Shown: piece by piece, positions 1-12,500 of the stretch | How positions within the stretch are numbered: the first letter of the stretch is position 1 | How the letters are laid out: every line of letters begins with the position of its first letter | From: Norana najaformis | Lineage: Eukaryota; Annelida; Clitellata; Crassiclitellata; Hormogastridae | Assembly (NCBI GenBank): GCA_964023275.1 | Contig: OZ029914.1 | Location: 39,581,424-39,645,423 of the forward strand | DNA: 64,000 bases | Direction of reading: 5' to 3' | The notes under the pieces: model-generated | Seen by the model: the letters and a program-made list of their open reading frames with translations, nothing else | Told to the model about the DNA's origin: nothing | Databases searched by the model: none | Program-made: the position numbers and the translations under genes

Positions 1-59
1 TCCGGTTACTAAAACTTTGTTAGTCGTCAAATAGTACATACTGTATATTAGAAGTTTAT

Positions 60-513
60 TTATCCTTCATCAAACCCGACGTGAATGGCCTTTCTCGACT
101 CACTTCTTTTTATGGGTAATTTTATTTGTGGGGCTGCAGGAGACGGTGTGAGGAATGCATACACAGTTGGACGGATTAAATCACGTCCAACAAGATACAT
201 GTAGTCATTCGTGTAAACTGGTTGACTGAATTCATTTGGCACTAAGTACTAGGAAGAAGGGTCAGAATGACGGCGTCTGAGTTTTGAATGAATAGGATCG
301 TTATCAATCAGTTCAAGGTATTCGTGTCGTCGAGACTGACATTTGAATTTATTTGGCAATAAATATTGAGATTTTGAATCTGCCATAGGAAAGAGTGGGA
401 CTTTCTATTAGATTCAGGTAGTCATGTATCCGTGACGAGGCTTTGAATTCATTTGGGACTAAGTACTCAGATTTTGAACCACTATTTTGAAAAATGACAG
501 ACGGATGACCCTT
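60..513 (-). pseudogene. Truncated relic of the multi-tyrosine tail exon (gene A locus)
   Basis: This block matches the 3' part of the exon at 42,834-43,861. The open stretch at 60-242 keeps NEFSQPVY and NDYMYLV, equivalent to NEFSQPVY and NDYMHLV on the right. Above 242 the reading frame is interrupted although DNA similarity continues, including repeated motifs such as the one encoding PNEF. At about 513 the similarity jumps from the equivalent of 43,314 to the equivalent of 48,367. The upstream half of the exon and its TM exon are therefore deleted here. I infer that this relic no longer contributes to a protein. Confidence 0.75.
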
Positions 514-2817
514 TAAATCCCGTTCCACTTGTTATCGAAATCCTGCGTCACTTAAAGAAGACAACAAGTAGAAACCACAAGGAGGAAATCTTCCGACCCT
601 GAGCTCGGTCGCTGGAAATCTCTTCATACTGAAACTGGAAAACCTACTTGACCTGAAAATGGAAACACATCGTTCTGAAAATAAAAATCCTGCTTCTGGG
701 GCGATTTACACATTTGTCCCGCCATGTTCTACTGGTAAGGATAGCCACCAGGTGCATTATGGGCATTGTCAAAGGCAAGGGTCTATAAATATAAGGCAAC
801 CATCACAGAATAAGAAAGAACTTCGTTTGAATAACCGAATTAAGTAAGTAATGCATTTGTTAACATTTGTTTACCGAAAATCATATCGTTCACAGACTTT
901 GAATGGATGTTGTAGAAACATATTACAAAGTGTCTTCAGACTTCATACAACATCGCATGGAATACTGTATAAACATTAACGTTATTATGTTATTATTATA
1001 AACATTATTATGTGAAAGCGCAACAAAAATATAAGAATAATAAATAGAAATATAATGATAATTATCTAACATAATCTATTGATTTCTATAGCGCCGTCAT
1101 TATTATGATAGAGGATCAATCGATGGTCGCTTTAAGTGAAATATTAATTAAAAACAATCCAATAGAGTAGACCGTCAAAAGCCAATAGGTCAGAGAAATC
1201 ATAAACCATACAGTACTTTTAATACTAATAAATAATAAATATTTTCAAGCATTTTATTGGAAACTAAACATGTTTTTTCTGAATGTATAAATATTTTCAA
1301 GCATTTTATTGGAAACTAAACATGTTTTTTCTGAATGTAGTAATTAGCTATAACCAAATGTTTTGTACCATATGAATTTTATCACGGTATGGAAAATATA
1401 TTAATAATGTCATGTTCTTGTTGCTGTCGTCTGAAGAAATGTCATTAAGGCTTAACTGGTCTTCGATTCAGACTAACAAAACAAACGTGAATGAGTCGTT
1501 AAGATAAGGTAAGGTAAGATGGAAACATTTTCTCCTCGTCTCAACACGTACCTCTTTGGAGGCCATCAGGTAGCCGTGCTGCAGCGCCTTTGTGAGTTAC
1601 TTAAAAGGCATTATACAAGTCTAGTGATACATAAATATGTAAGTAAGTAAGTAAGTAAGTACACGATGCAAAGTAGTCGACGTATATATTTTAATTTCGC
1701 ACCAGGCTGACCGAAAAAAATATAGCCAAAAACCCAAAAACCCAAAAGAAAATTAAATTACAAAACCAACCGAAAAATCACACCACCTATACACTGGAGA
1801 CGCAAGTTACGTAAACATGCAATGTAACGTACTCTCCTGACAGACACACCAAAACTATTAACAAAAGAATTATACTCATTCCCATAACTATAGCCTACAT
1901 GAACATGAGCAATCAAAGAATGATATTACATGACTAAGAAATTCTACCATAGCAACATATCTTAGAGACATGAAGTCAACATTGCCTAAACCTGCAATAC
2001 AGACTCTTATTCACTGCCACATATGAATCAACTCCAAAACTTTACAGTATACATTGTTCCAACACACATTCAGATTCATGAGTTGAGTATGAGTAAACCT
2101 TAGTGTAATCAAGCTGGGAGACTATGTTATGTCTGCTTACAAATGGGACTGTATTATTTCCGATAAACCATGAGAGCTACTGAAAATAGTATTACTAGCA
2201 GCATGGAAAATACACATTATGCGATTCTCATCTTAGCTTATTACCAGCACAAAAAATAATGCCCAGGTAGTTCACTGAGTGGTCCACGACACCTTTTTTG
2301 GCATGAAAACACCAGGCAAATAGGTTTTACATCGTGGCCCAATCGTTAGGCACAAGGTTTTGGCAATTTAAATATTAGGTTTAATTGAAGCTGACATACC
2401 CTCATTTATCAAGTAGGGCTTGAAGCTCAAAAACTGATGCCTATGGCAGGATATTGCAACCAATTCAACACTTGCTGATACAACAACCTAAGCCTGCACA
2501 ATGAGGAAGACACGGAACGGAACCAGAATATCAACCACCAACAAGGGGCAACCGGACTCGAACCGATTGGAATACAGCTTGTAATGATTAACAGTATGGC
2601 CTATCGTACGCCTTACTCATATCAGTGGCTGTTGCAAGCACTCTGCTGCCCCCTTTACCCGTAAAGATTAAGATCATCGATGGAAATGCACGGCACATGA
2701 CAGTCATAAAAACCCAGCACCAGCTCGGGCGTCACCGCGTCAAACAGTACCTTTTTAATCTGCCTTGACATTTTGGCCACAAATTTTCATTGGTTCATAC
2801 ACTTGTTCACGTATATG
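514..2817. other. Duplicated non-coding DNA, no gene seen
   Basis: This is collinear with 48,367-50,605. The open frames are short and not conserved between copies. A four-base (aagt) microsatellite lies near 1,640-1,660. The stretch around 1,555-1,625, ending in a gcgcctttgtgagttac-like motif, is present in both copies and may be an old repeat tail. I see no exon. Confidence 0.6.
1237..1338. repeat. Tandem duplication of a 51-bp unit
   Basis: Two near-identical adjacent copies of a 51-bp AT-rich unit (1,237-1,287 and 1,288-1,338). The right copy has only one at about 49,100-49,148, so this arose after the segmental duplication. Confidence 0.85.
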
Positions 2818-3206
2818 TTGGTACGTTTAAAAGCCTAGGGAACTTTTAAAAGAACATAAGCATCAGAATTTGGTTAAAAGTATTTTTTTCTATATACAAG
2901 ATTTACAGACGCTATTTACAGAAAACACAATTCAAACCTCCATGAGGTGTCAAACGTCGTCACACAACAAAAGACGACTTCAACAAACGAGAACGTGCCA
3001 CAACAAAACGCCTCAAAAGGTCTCATAGACCCAACACAACACAACGGTTCCCATGAACCAAAACCAAAACCAAAACGTCTTAACAGACTGAAGACAGCAA
3101 CCGTTCTGCCTCAAACTCTCTCTACGCCGCCAGAGGTCGTCTCGTTCCCGCGTTAAGTTGACACTCCTCTGACTCTCAACTCTGCTCGACCGTGACATGT
3201 AACAAT
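2818..3206. mobile_element. Left-copy-specific insertion flanked by 7-bp direct repeats
   Basis: The right copy runs straight through this site near 50,610. The left copy has about 389 extra bases flanked by gtatatg at 2,811-2,817 and 3,207-3,213, which looks like a target-site duplication. The insert contains a 69-codon open frame without recognisable domains. No terminal inverted repeat was obvious, so the class is unknown. Confidence 0.6.
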
Positions 3207-3326
3207 GTATATGTGTATTTTTCTGGATATTAACATCATGCCTGCTAGGACCTCTTAAGAGAACTCTTCGCTACTCTAAATAATGTCAGAGTTAAAAACA
3301 ATAAGTAAACCTTCAGGCACATTTAT

Positions 3327-3475
3327 GCTCAAATAGCTCAAAAATGACCATATACGGGTTAGTATAACAGTTTAGCCTAGGAAAGAGCTCAAATAGCCCA
3401 AAAATGACCGTATACGGGTTAGTATAACAGTTTAGCATAGAAAAGAGTAAGCCTACTCAAACATGCAGTTACCTA
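3327..3475 (+). repeat. 61-bp tandem repeat, inverted copy at 4,735-4,813
   Basis: Two tandem units carrying gaccatatacgggttagt / gaccgtatacgggttagt are followed by a segment through catgcagttacctatt. The reverse complement of the whole motif is at 4,735-4,813. The pair flanks the TM and tail exons of gene A. The right copy keeps only the 4,735-type copy (52,362-52,440). Confidence 0.8.
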
Positions 3476-3479
3476 TTAA

Positions 3480-3575
3480 CATCAGCATTATCACCATCGT
3501 TATCACCTTTATCATCATCATCATCAGCATCAGCATCAGCATTGTCGTCGTCGTCATCATCATCATCATAAGCTG
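3480..3575. repeat. Trinucleotide-type microsatellite (cat/tca/gtc)
   Basis: Low-complexity runs of atcatcatcat, agcatcagc and gtcgtcgtc. Absent from the equivalent position of the right copy. Confidence 0.85.
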
Positions 3576-3939
3576 AATTGTTGTAAATGCATTATACTTC
3601 GAGTGGCTCTTTGCTCTAGCTGGAATACGCATTCATGGGAGGTTATCGATCATATGCATCTTGAACCAAACAAGAAAAATCTTGTTCAATATTTACAGAC
3701 TTCATAGTTCAGAATTTCTAAGTGACTGATTCAGCGGCGGTTTAAACAACAGCTTAATAATTGATTCAAAGCAAAATAAGAAAGTAAAACTGCATCGATG
3801 TTATACCTAGTATTTTATCACATAACCATCCGCAATTAAAGCACACTGGCTCATGGGAATATAGCCTTACCAAACCTGAACCGATCTAAATGTAGTTCTG
3901 TGGTGTCTTTGGAAACTCTTGCGGGCCCCGTAAGATAAA

Positions 3940-4289
3940 TCAGCGACGAGAAATGTTGACATATTCAATCGAACGTGCTTCTTCAACATCCACTGAGCTA
4001 CGTTGCTGGCTTGTAAGGGATGCTTCTGTGCTAGAAAGGTTTATGGTTTCGTAGTTTGTTCGTGTGCGAGTTACTTCGGATCGAATTAAAGCACTGTACT
4101 TGACACCTGACTCAGTTCCTGCAGATGTCTCTTCTTCTGCAGCCGTTCCTGCAACATGCTCATCGACGATCTCTTCGTAAACCGTGACCACAGGAGGCGC
4201 CCTTTCGGTTGAAAGGGCGGTGGATGCAGTGAGGAGATTCTCACCGATCTCTGAAGGTCTTTGGGGTACAGAAATTTCTTTAGAGTGTT
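3940..4289 (-). CDS. Gene A exon 5: ITIM/ITSM-like cytoplasmic tail
   Basis: Acceptor CAAAACAG precedes 4,289; the stop codon is at 3,940-3,942. It encodes 116 residues, rich in acidic residues and Ser/Thr. Tyr 323 lies in VKYSAL (V-x-Y-x-x-L), Tyr 338 in TNYETI (T-x-Y-x-x-I), Tyr 368 in IEYVNI (I-x-Y-x-x-I, also a Y-x-N Grb2-type site) and Tyr 296 in TVYEEI. In gene B the last three are kept while the Tyr 296 equivalent is His. The exon length (350 nt) is the same in both genes. Confidence 0.86.
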
Positions 4290-6122
4290 CTGTTTTGAAA
4301 AGCATAACGCAAATTTAGCACAACTTCCATAACAGTTTAGACACACATTTAGGCTGACTGACTGACTAACTGATTGATTGACTATGCCTGACTGACTCAC
4401 TGACTCACTGACTGATTTGAGTGATTTAACTGATTTGGCTGGCTGAATAACTTGTTGTCTGGCTGGCTGGATGGACCGATGGCTGTTTTTGTTTACTAAC
4501 TTGTCCATACTGCACATATAAACACATACCTCGTGCTTTCCCGCTGGAGACGGTGAAGTAAAGCGTGACGGAGATGGTTATTGAAACTGAGACGAACAGA
4601 GGAACTGCGAATATCACGGCAACCAAAACCAATGATTTATCACCTGCAAAGAGCAACTCGGAGTATAATGCATTTACAACAATTCAGCCTATGATGATGA
4701 TGATGATGATGGTGATAATGCTGATGTTAATAGGTAACTGCATGTTTGAGAAAGCTTTACTCTTTCCTATGCTAAACAGTTATACTAACCCGTATATGGT
4801 CATTTTGTAGCCATGCCGGCCCATATGTAGTAATTTATAACCGTTCAGACAACATAACCGCGACCTAAGATAGTGTTTGCATAAAAGTAAGTCATAAGAC
4901 TGTATGCTACTTTAAGAGAGTACTAGTCACGCCAGGCCGCTACCCTTGCGCTTTTTTAATTTCTTCACTTTGACATATCCAACCTGCTACATAGGTAAGA
5001 CTCCTCCCTCTCGGGAGTGGTCCAGAGGCGGATTCGTGCATATAGCACTCGTCCATCAAGTGTATCGATACAGTTTCCGTTACCAGTTCCAAGAATGCTG
5101 TAGTGCCCTCTCCCTTGCTCCCTGGGGTCGGGGTTCCAGGATTTCACCCTGCTCGCAACAGGGCGACCCATTCCGAGACAACAACTTTCTTTGCAGGCGG
5201 CCGCTTGTCACTCTCCAATTCGAACCGGGCTACCCGTTCCTGTCCCCTCAGGTGCTCCATCGTAGCCCATCGACAATGGTGTGTGACAGCCCTCCACCCC
5301 AGATTACATACTCTGTCCCGATGACAACAAGTGATAAAGGTGCAGGTCACTACTGCATCGATCGGTTGGCACTCGACCAACTCTTTTAATATTTCCGCAT
5401 TAGGTGGGCAGCGCTGGGTCCATTCCCTCTCTGTTCTGTACGGAATACAGTCCTGTACAGAACATAGTCCCGTAAAGAATAAGGTCCTGCACAGAACACG
5501 GTCGACAGGCAAGACCAGTGAATAGCCTGTTAGTTGCCTGACAGAACAGATAGAGCAAACGGGTTTTGTGGCGCCCCGCTCAGGGAGTCGAAGTTGATCT
5601 CACCACTCGGCTCCGTGCATTTCGCTTCCGCCACGACGAGATCACACAGCAGAAATTACACAGTACCGCTCAGAACGCCGGTCGCAGGCGAGGTCCCACT
5701 ACGAGCCTATGGTTGCCTGACAAGACAGATAGAGCAGACGGGTGTTGCGGCACCCCGCTCAGGGAGTCGAAGCTGACCTCGCCACACGTATCCAAGCTTT
5801 TCGCTTTCGCCGCGACGAGATCATGCAGCTACTAACTACTAAACTCTTCCTCTCATGGTATCCAACCAATCAGCCTCTCTTGAGGCGGGATGCCCGATCG
5901 CCATCTGACATTGGCCGACCGCCCCAAGCCGCGAAGAGTACGAGGAGCAAATCAACTGGAACTCTAGGGTAGCCACTATGTATATGAGTGGCACCGTTAA
6001 AGCCCGTGAAGCTCCCGCCAGATATTATTGCAGCGACCTTAGCCCCTAGTGGTCACCACTCGATCAGCTAAGAATTCCTCTGCGGGGAAGACTCACCGGG
6101 AATAGACAAACAAAACTCACAC

Positions 6123-6157
<35 letters not shown>

Positions 6158-6469
6158 ATAGTGGTTATCCTAGTGGTTACCCACTAGGGTAACCACTGAA
6201 TTAAGCAAATAAACTATGATTACTTGTTTCACTTGTCCTTCAGCTTAAAAGGAAACAGCTAGTTGGCTTATTTTGAAGGAACAGCTTACTGTGGCTGCAC
6301 ATATAAAATAGTTATAAAATGGTTATAAAATTTATGATGGTAAGATGACATCTGAAGCACTCTACCACGAGTAATGATTTTGCAACGACCTATTTTGGCT
6401 TTTGCTTGATGGTGCTCGTGTAAATGAGCTCCGGATGTGGTATTGAGTCGAACCAGGAGAAATGTTACA

Positions 6470-6506
<37 letters not shown>

Positions 6507-9500
6507 CCAAACTGAATGATGTTTTAAAAAGTAATTTTTCACTTACAGCTTGACTGCATAACATCAAATTCTTAAGCTAAAATTAAATAGTTGTTACAGT
6601 TTAAATATATTTGAGCTTTGCAGATTTTTTGGCACTTTTCCTTGGGAATTCGCTTGCTGGGAGCGCCCATGAGTAATTGCTTCTGTAAGAGGCGATACAT
6701 AAATTGCCTAATACAATACAAATACAGTCTTTGTGATTAAAAACCTTAATGTTGTAAAAATAGTTTTTACTTTCACAGTCGGAGACAATGTGAGGATGAA
6801 AATATATGTTGCACAAACTGTGAGCGATTTGGGAAGAAAGTTTTGGGGTGGTGAGGAAGTTAGAACAGGTGGCTGCATAGATAGTCGGGATGGATTAAAA
6901 CTAAAATTGTGAGATCCGCTGGTCCCCGGTTGAGGACAGCAATATATTCAAGACCTTCCTCACGGGGGATACTCGATGGTCGGTTCGGGCCTAGAATTTA
7001 TCAGGAAGCCATGTGATTCTGCCTCAATCGATCCAGGTCATACTACAGTGTTCCATACAGCACTCGAAGACCTGTTGGCATACAGCGATTCAGATACTTC
7101 ATGCTTTATCGTGCATCGGACCGTCCTTCTCGAACAGTGCTTCACTGAAATTAGAACTTTATCGCAAGAAATAGCTCGGAAAACATTTTCAGCTGATCTC
7201 ATCACTATAAATTGTTCCCTTTTAGATGTGTTAGTTAGGCATATTTCAACATATTCGAGAGGCCCTTAAAAGGCGTTACATACACAGATACTTGAATACA
7301 CACAAACACACATACATACATACATACATACACGCATACATGCAAGTATACTGTATGTATGTATATGTGTATATACATAATGCATATATACTTGCATACA
7401 TACATTCTAGCGCGTCACACTCTAACGCATGCGACAATCATAACCACAAGTAGTATCATCGTCGTTATCATTTCGATCGCTAAGCTTTATCACAATATTG
7501 CAATGCGTTTTGATGACTTTACCATTATTAGTCACAGGCACGTGTTGTGTGGTTACGTCATTATCCAGCTGAGTATTCTGTGTTGCAGAATTGTAAACAG
7601 CAACTGTGAAGAAATCAGTTATTTAATTACAGATGGCTATCAATTTAGAATGATATATATATATATGTGTGTGGATGATAGAATGATATAACCATAAAGT
7701 ATTTTGCATGCGAACAAAAATCGAATAGCGAATTATATGACACGAGCAAGGATATGCTATTATTAGAATATTTAAGTCTACATGAATTGTTTGTGTAGTA
7801 CCTGAACTGAATGTGAACGTAAAGTTTGGAACGTTTCTGACTATCTGATTGTCATCTTTCAAAGCATTGTCTTCTGCTGCGAAGTATGTTTTACATGAAT
7901 AACTCGCATTGCTTCCAAGTGACTCGGCTTCTACTGTCAGAGTAGTTGAAAGGCTTGTGGGCAATCGTTGCTCTTTGCTTTCTAAAATTCTAGCACCATT
8001 CATCCAATGCATACGTGGAGGCCAGAAACCTGTGTAATTTACTCGACACCACAAGTCCACAAAGCCCCGACGATCAACATTGGGTGCTGTACCACATACT
8101 GGTTCAGAACCTAAAGTATCAAAAGTCTAAGCTCGTTAAGTGAAAGCATGTGTAGTCTACATCATAACATGGCAATGGCTTATCCTAACACTTTTATAGA
8201 ATAACTTCCACTAGTTTTAGAAACTGTTTATTTAGGAATGGTTCTTATAGCGTAAGCGGTTCATGTTGCAACATGTTCATGTTGTTCATTTTCATGTTGT
8301 TGGTTCAGTTGCAACATCATCACCAGCGAGATGAAGCGCCAACAGTCCACCACTGAAATGTGTTTGCAGACAGACATCGACAATATGCGCCATAATCTGC
8401 GCTGCACCACAGCTGTACGAAAGGTCAGTGGCTTGACCCCATTTGACGAAGTTGTTCTCACAGCAACCTTGGCCTGACCGAATCGGTTAAGTGCAGACCA
8501 GAGTCGTCGAGGTATGTTGAAGCGTGGAGGAAAGACAGGCAGACGGCTCAGCAGTGACGAGTGATTAGGTACAGTGATTTTATTATAACATTAATATCAA
8601 CTGCAGCCATCACATACACGATCCTATTTGAGGATAATTCCCCTGAAGGCCAACACGTGATAGACAATCCTGGTAGATTTGATAAAATATTTAATTTGAA
8701 AGCAAAAGTTATTAGGGCACTACATTTTATAACTTATAAAATGTAAAAGTGCGCCGCTAATAGAATCAAATGCAATTTGTTAACTCGTTATCCTTCAACT
8801 ATCTGCTGCGAAAGAAGTGCCGACGAGTAAAGCTGTAATGCTGACAGGTTGGTCATACATAGCCTTGCTTTGCTATGGCACAGCCTCATCTTACATGTAT
8901 ATCTCTTCCAGACCACGCTTACAGATGTTTAAGAATTTAATGCCATCCAGCAGAATTTATTGGCGGTTAATTTTGAAGGATAGCATATGGATATAAAAAG
9001 ACAGAAAGGCGAAACTAAAGTATCTGTACAAAAGAAAATCACCTAAGACTAATAGCTGAGCAGAAAGTTCCTTTCCACTGACTACGCATTTGAAAATTCC
9101 AGAGTTTTCCAATTGCACTGGATTGATATTTAAAGTATGTCCACGCACTCGACCCGTTGCATTTGTATTTGAAAAATTGGCATGAGAAATTCTCGTTCCG
9201 TCAAAGAGAATTTGTTGGAGGTTATCTTTCGGCGAAATATGAAACCAGAAAACCATTGCAGCTGAATCTTGTGCACAAGTCATCTGCGTCGCTTCACCAG
9301 CAATGACTGCTTTATTCTTTGTTTTTCCGTGAACTTCAGCTACAGCTACAACATCAACTGACGGTGATAATAAGTAGGAATACAAAAACGGGTTTATCTG
9401 AATATTATTAACGCGCTACCTTCAGAAATCTATCAAAGACGTTAAGAAACACTAGTCTGAAAATATGTTTTTTGGGACCTCTTCCACAATCACACGAGTG

Positions 9501-12500
9501 TTCTTTTGAATTGTGAGGAGGCTCTGTCGCGAGCAACACTTTTCAAACCTTATACCTACTGCTGGAACAGGTAACCAGCAATAAAATTTCCCAATGTAGG
9601 CTATTTTCACATATCGTTTCTAGTATAGCCGCTAATATTCACGTTAAACTATGATATCTTGGCACTAACTACATTAAAAGACACGCGTAGTTCAAAAAGA
9701 TATTAATTCAAAACTTAAATTTGTGCAAATATAATGAGTCTTTTTATAGTTACATAAAAATGGAGTGCTATAGACGTTGGAAATTTTTATGTGCATTTAC
9801 AAGAGGAAAATGGGACTGGAATGGCTGGAATAGCACAGAGATGCGAGTGTGCAAGTTTTAGCGCTTTATTTAGATTTGGTAAAATTCGATGAATCTAAAA
9901 ATTGTAGACAGTTTTCATTAAGCAAAATCTGAAGTTATGTTTTCAATTTAGAGCAAAGGTGAATTTGAAGAAAGTTCTCTTAACCCATTAAATGAAATCA
10001 ATCTATTAAACGCTGCTTAGACGGGTGGCTGAAATTAGGCTTATTGTGAAACTTATTTTTTGTTCTATGCCTCACCTTTTACTATTATTTTAGTTGCAAT
10101 TTTTGCTAATGAACAGAATTTTATACGGCATTGCTCAAAATTAGTTTTAATCACATACGGTGATACTTTATAATTACCCATGCGTTTTAAAATAGGTAAA
10201 AACACTATTTTAAGATTTTCAGCTTTTTGTCCAAAACCAAAATTTTAACCCTCCTAATATTCTATAGCCAATGTTTTAGAATAAGTAAACTCGAGTGCAA
10301 ATCGGTCATGGCATATGACCCATTGGAGTAACTGGTCGAAAAAAATTCTGGCGTCCGGACCCCCCTGAGACCAAGACCATCAACGTTGAATTGGTGCAGA
10401 TTCGGTTATAGCAGTTACGTATTCCGCCTCCCCAGTTCGGTGACTCTTGACTGCCTTTCGATAGACACAAGTATCAAACAATAAAGAGTATTTTCCAAAC
10501 CGATTTTGCGTATTTGATTTCTGGCCTGTTTTATTTCGGCAAAATGCTTTTGCATCCGAGATGGAGCCCCGGACCTCTTTGGACAGCCAAAGGCGCTTCA
10601 TATCCGTTAGAGGCTTCGCGTCTTCAGCGCTTATTGTCTCAAATATCGTCAAGGAACTGGGCCCCTTGGCTAAAAATGTTGCACAAACCTGTAGCCTAAA
10701 TGTGCTCAAATTAACACCAAATGCTTCAAAATGCATTGGCTCACGACGTTCCCCAAATCTCTAGTAGTTAGGGGATTCACGACATCGGCGTTTGCTGTCT
10801 CAGATACCCTCAATTCGCATTCAGGTACCGGACCAAAAAGCCGCGTACGCCACTGATATACCTATGGACCGACCCGATAACTTCGAACCGCAAAATAATT
10901 AAAATATGCATATGTGGGTGTATATGAGCTACGAAAGAGTGGAGAGTGCTTAGAGAAAGAGATCATCGAAGGCACAATTCCTGGATTCCGAGCTCGGGGA
11001 ATACCCAAGATGACATGGATCGATAGCATCAAGTCTTGGACTAATTTATCCTTTGACCAGTTATTACAAGAGACAAGGGACAGAACCAGATGGCACAAAA
11101 TTGTCCATGGTGCAGCCAATCCTCGGCTCGAGGACGGTTGAAGACAAGACAAGACAATATGTGGGTGTATATATTAAGCGGAGAGCGCCAACGGTAACGT
11201 ACTCGCTCCTATAATCTTTCAGGCATCAATATCATGTCAATCGCTTCAGGGACTTCGGCTTTATAGATGGTTTAAAACAACGATTTCTGCTTTTAAGGCA
11301 CGATGCCATTACGATATATCTGCTATATTGACTATTTGAAATTAGCCCCATTTAGAAACTTTTAAAATAATGTTTTAGTAGTAAGTTCTTCTCATTTATG
11401 TAAGAAATGGCATAAAGGTTTTCTGTCAAAACAGCTTCAATTTTAGGTGACAAATTTTGAAGCAGTAACTCTAAGTTTCAAGTTTCAATATACTATTCAC
11501 AATCGCTAACTAATAGTGCATGCAAGTTGTATAGGTGGGTGTACATATTACTCCGTTGGCAACTCAAGCATAGGCCGAAATACACGCTTAAATATTGAAG
11601 GCTTTTGCTTTAAAACGTTGCGATTCTAAATTCAAAATTTAATTCAAAATTAGTCATTTATATAGCACTTATAGGTACCGCTCAAAGATGCTCTTCGTAA
11701 GGTTGTCATTTTAAAGCTAATACTACCCTAAACTTGTTTGTACTGCCAAATTTTTAATGAAGCTTTATAATATTTTGGTTGTATAAGCCACAACAAGCGT
11801 ATTAAATAAACTCCGACTAAGCAGCATAGCGCAAACTAAGTCACAAGCGAAACCGAGCTAATGCATACATTGTTGCCATTTAAATGGTAAATTTGTCTTC
11901 TTTACTGTCAGCTTTACTTAGGCCTCTAGGAACGCCTATGATATGCTTTACACTGGACAACAAATTTTTACAAAAGTCATGTTACTGAAATGAAATTAGT
12001 CAGTTCTTATCAATTTGTATGTGCTGAACACGAATATGACAGTGAAAATGCCGAATTGGCTCTAGTTTTTTTGTAATCTGAAATGAAGTAATTTTATATC
12101 GCACAATGCATGCCAATAGTGATACACTTACAGTTAATATTTATAAAAACCAGGTCATAGACTAGTTCTTAGATTTTTTTGCCTGTCTCTTGTACAGCTG
12201 TTCGGGAGCATCTCTGCGGAGTGTCCAGCAGTAGTCAGCCATCATTGTAGTGGACCATTTTCCCTGGTACCTTTGCTCCATTGTTGCGATATCTTGATGA
12301 AAACGTTCGCCATGTTCGTCACTAACCATCTTGATGAAAACGTTCGCCATGTTCGTCACTAACCATACCACAGTTGTCAGGGAAGAAATCCAGATGGGAA
12401 TGAAGGAAATGCATCTTCAGAGACATATTGCAGCGAAATTTCTGGTACTGCTTGAGCATGTCTTCTACTAGTTCCTTGTAGTTTTCTGCCCTAACATTCC

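Noticed and set aside
1640-1662. Possible CRISPR-like or regular repeat arrays (here and elsewhere)
   Set aside because: The regular arrays are simple microsatellites or tandem units without unique spacers, and the genome is eukaryotic.
7040-7200. Third Ig exon of gene A on the minus strand
   Set aside because: No Cys-Trp-Cys pattern, and candidate acceptors lead to stops; frames are not kept between copies.
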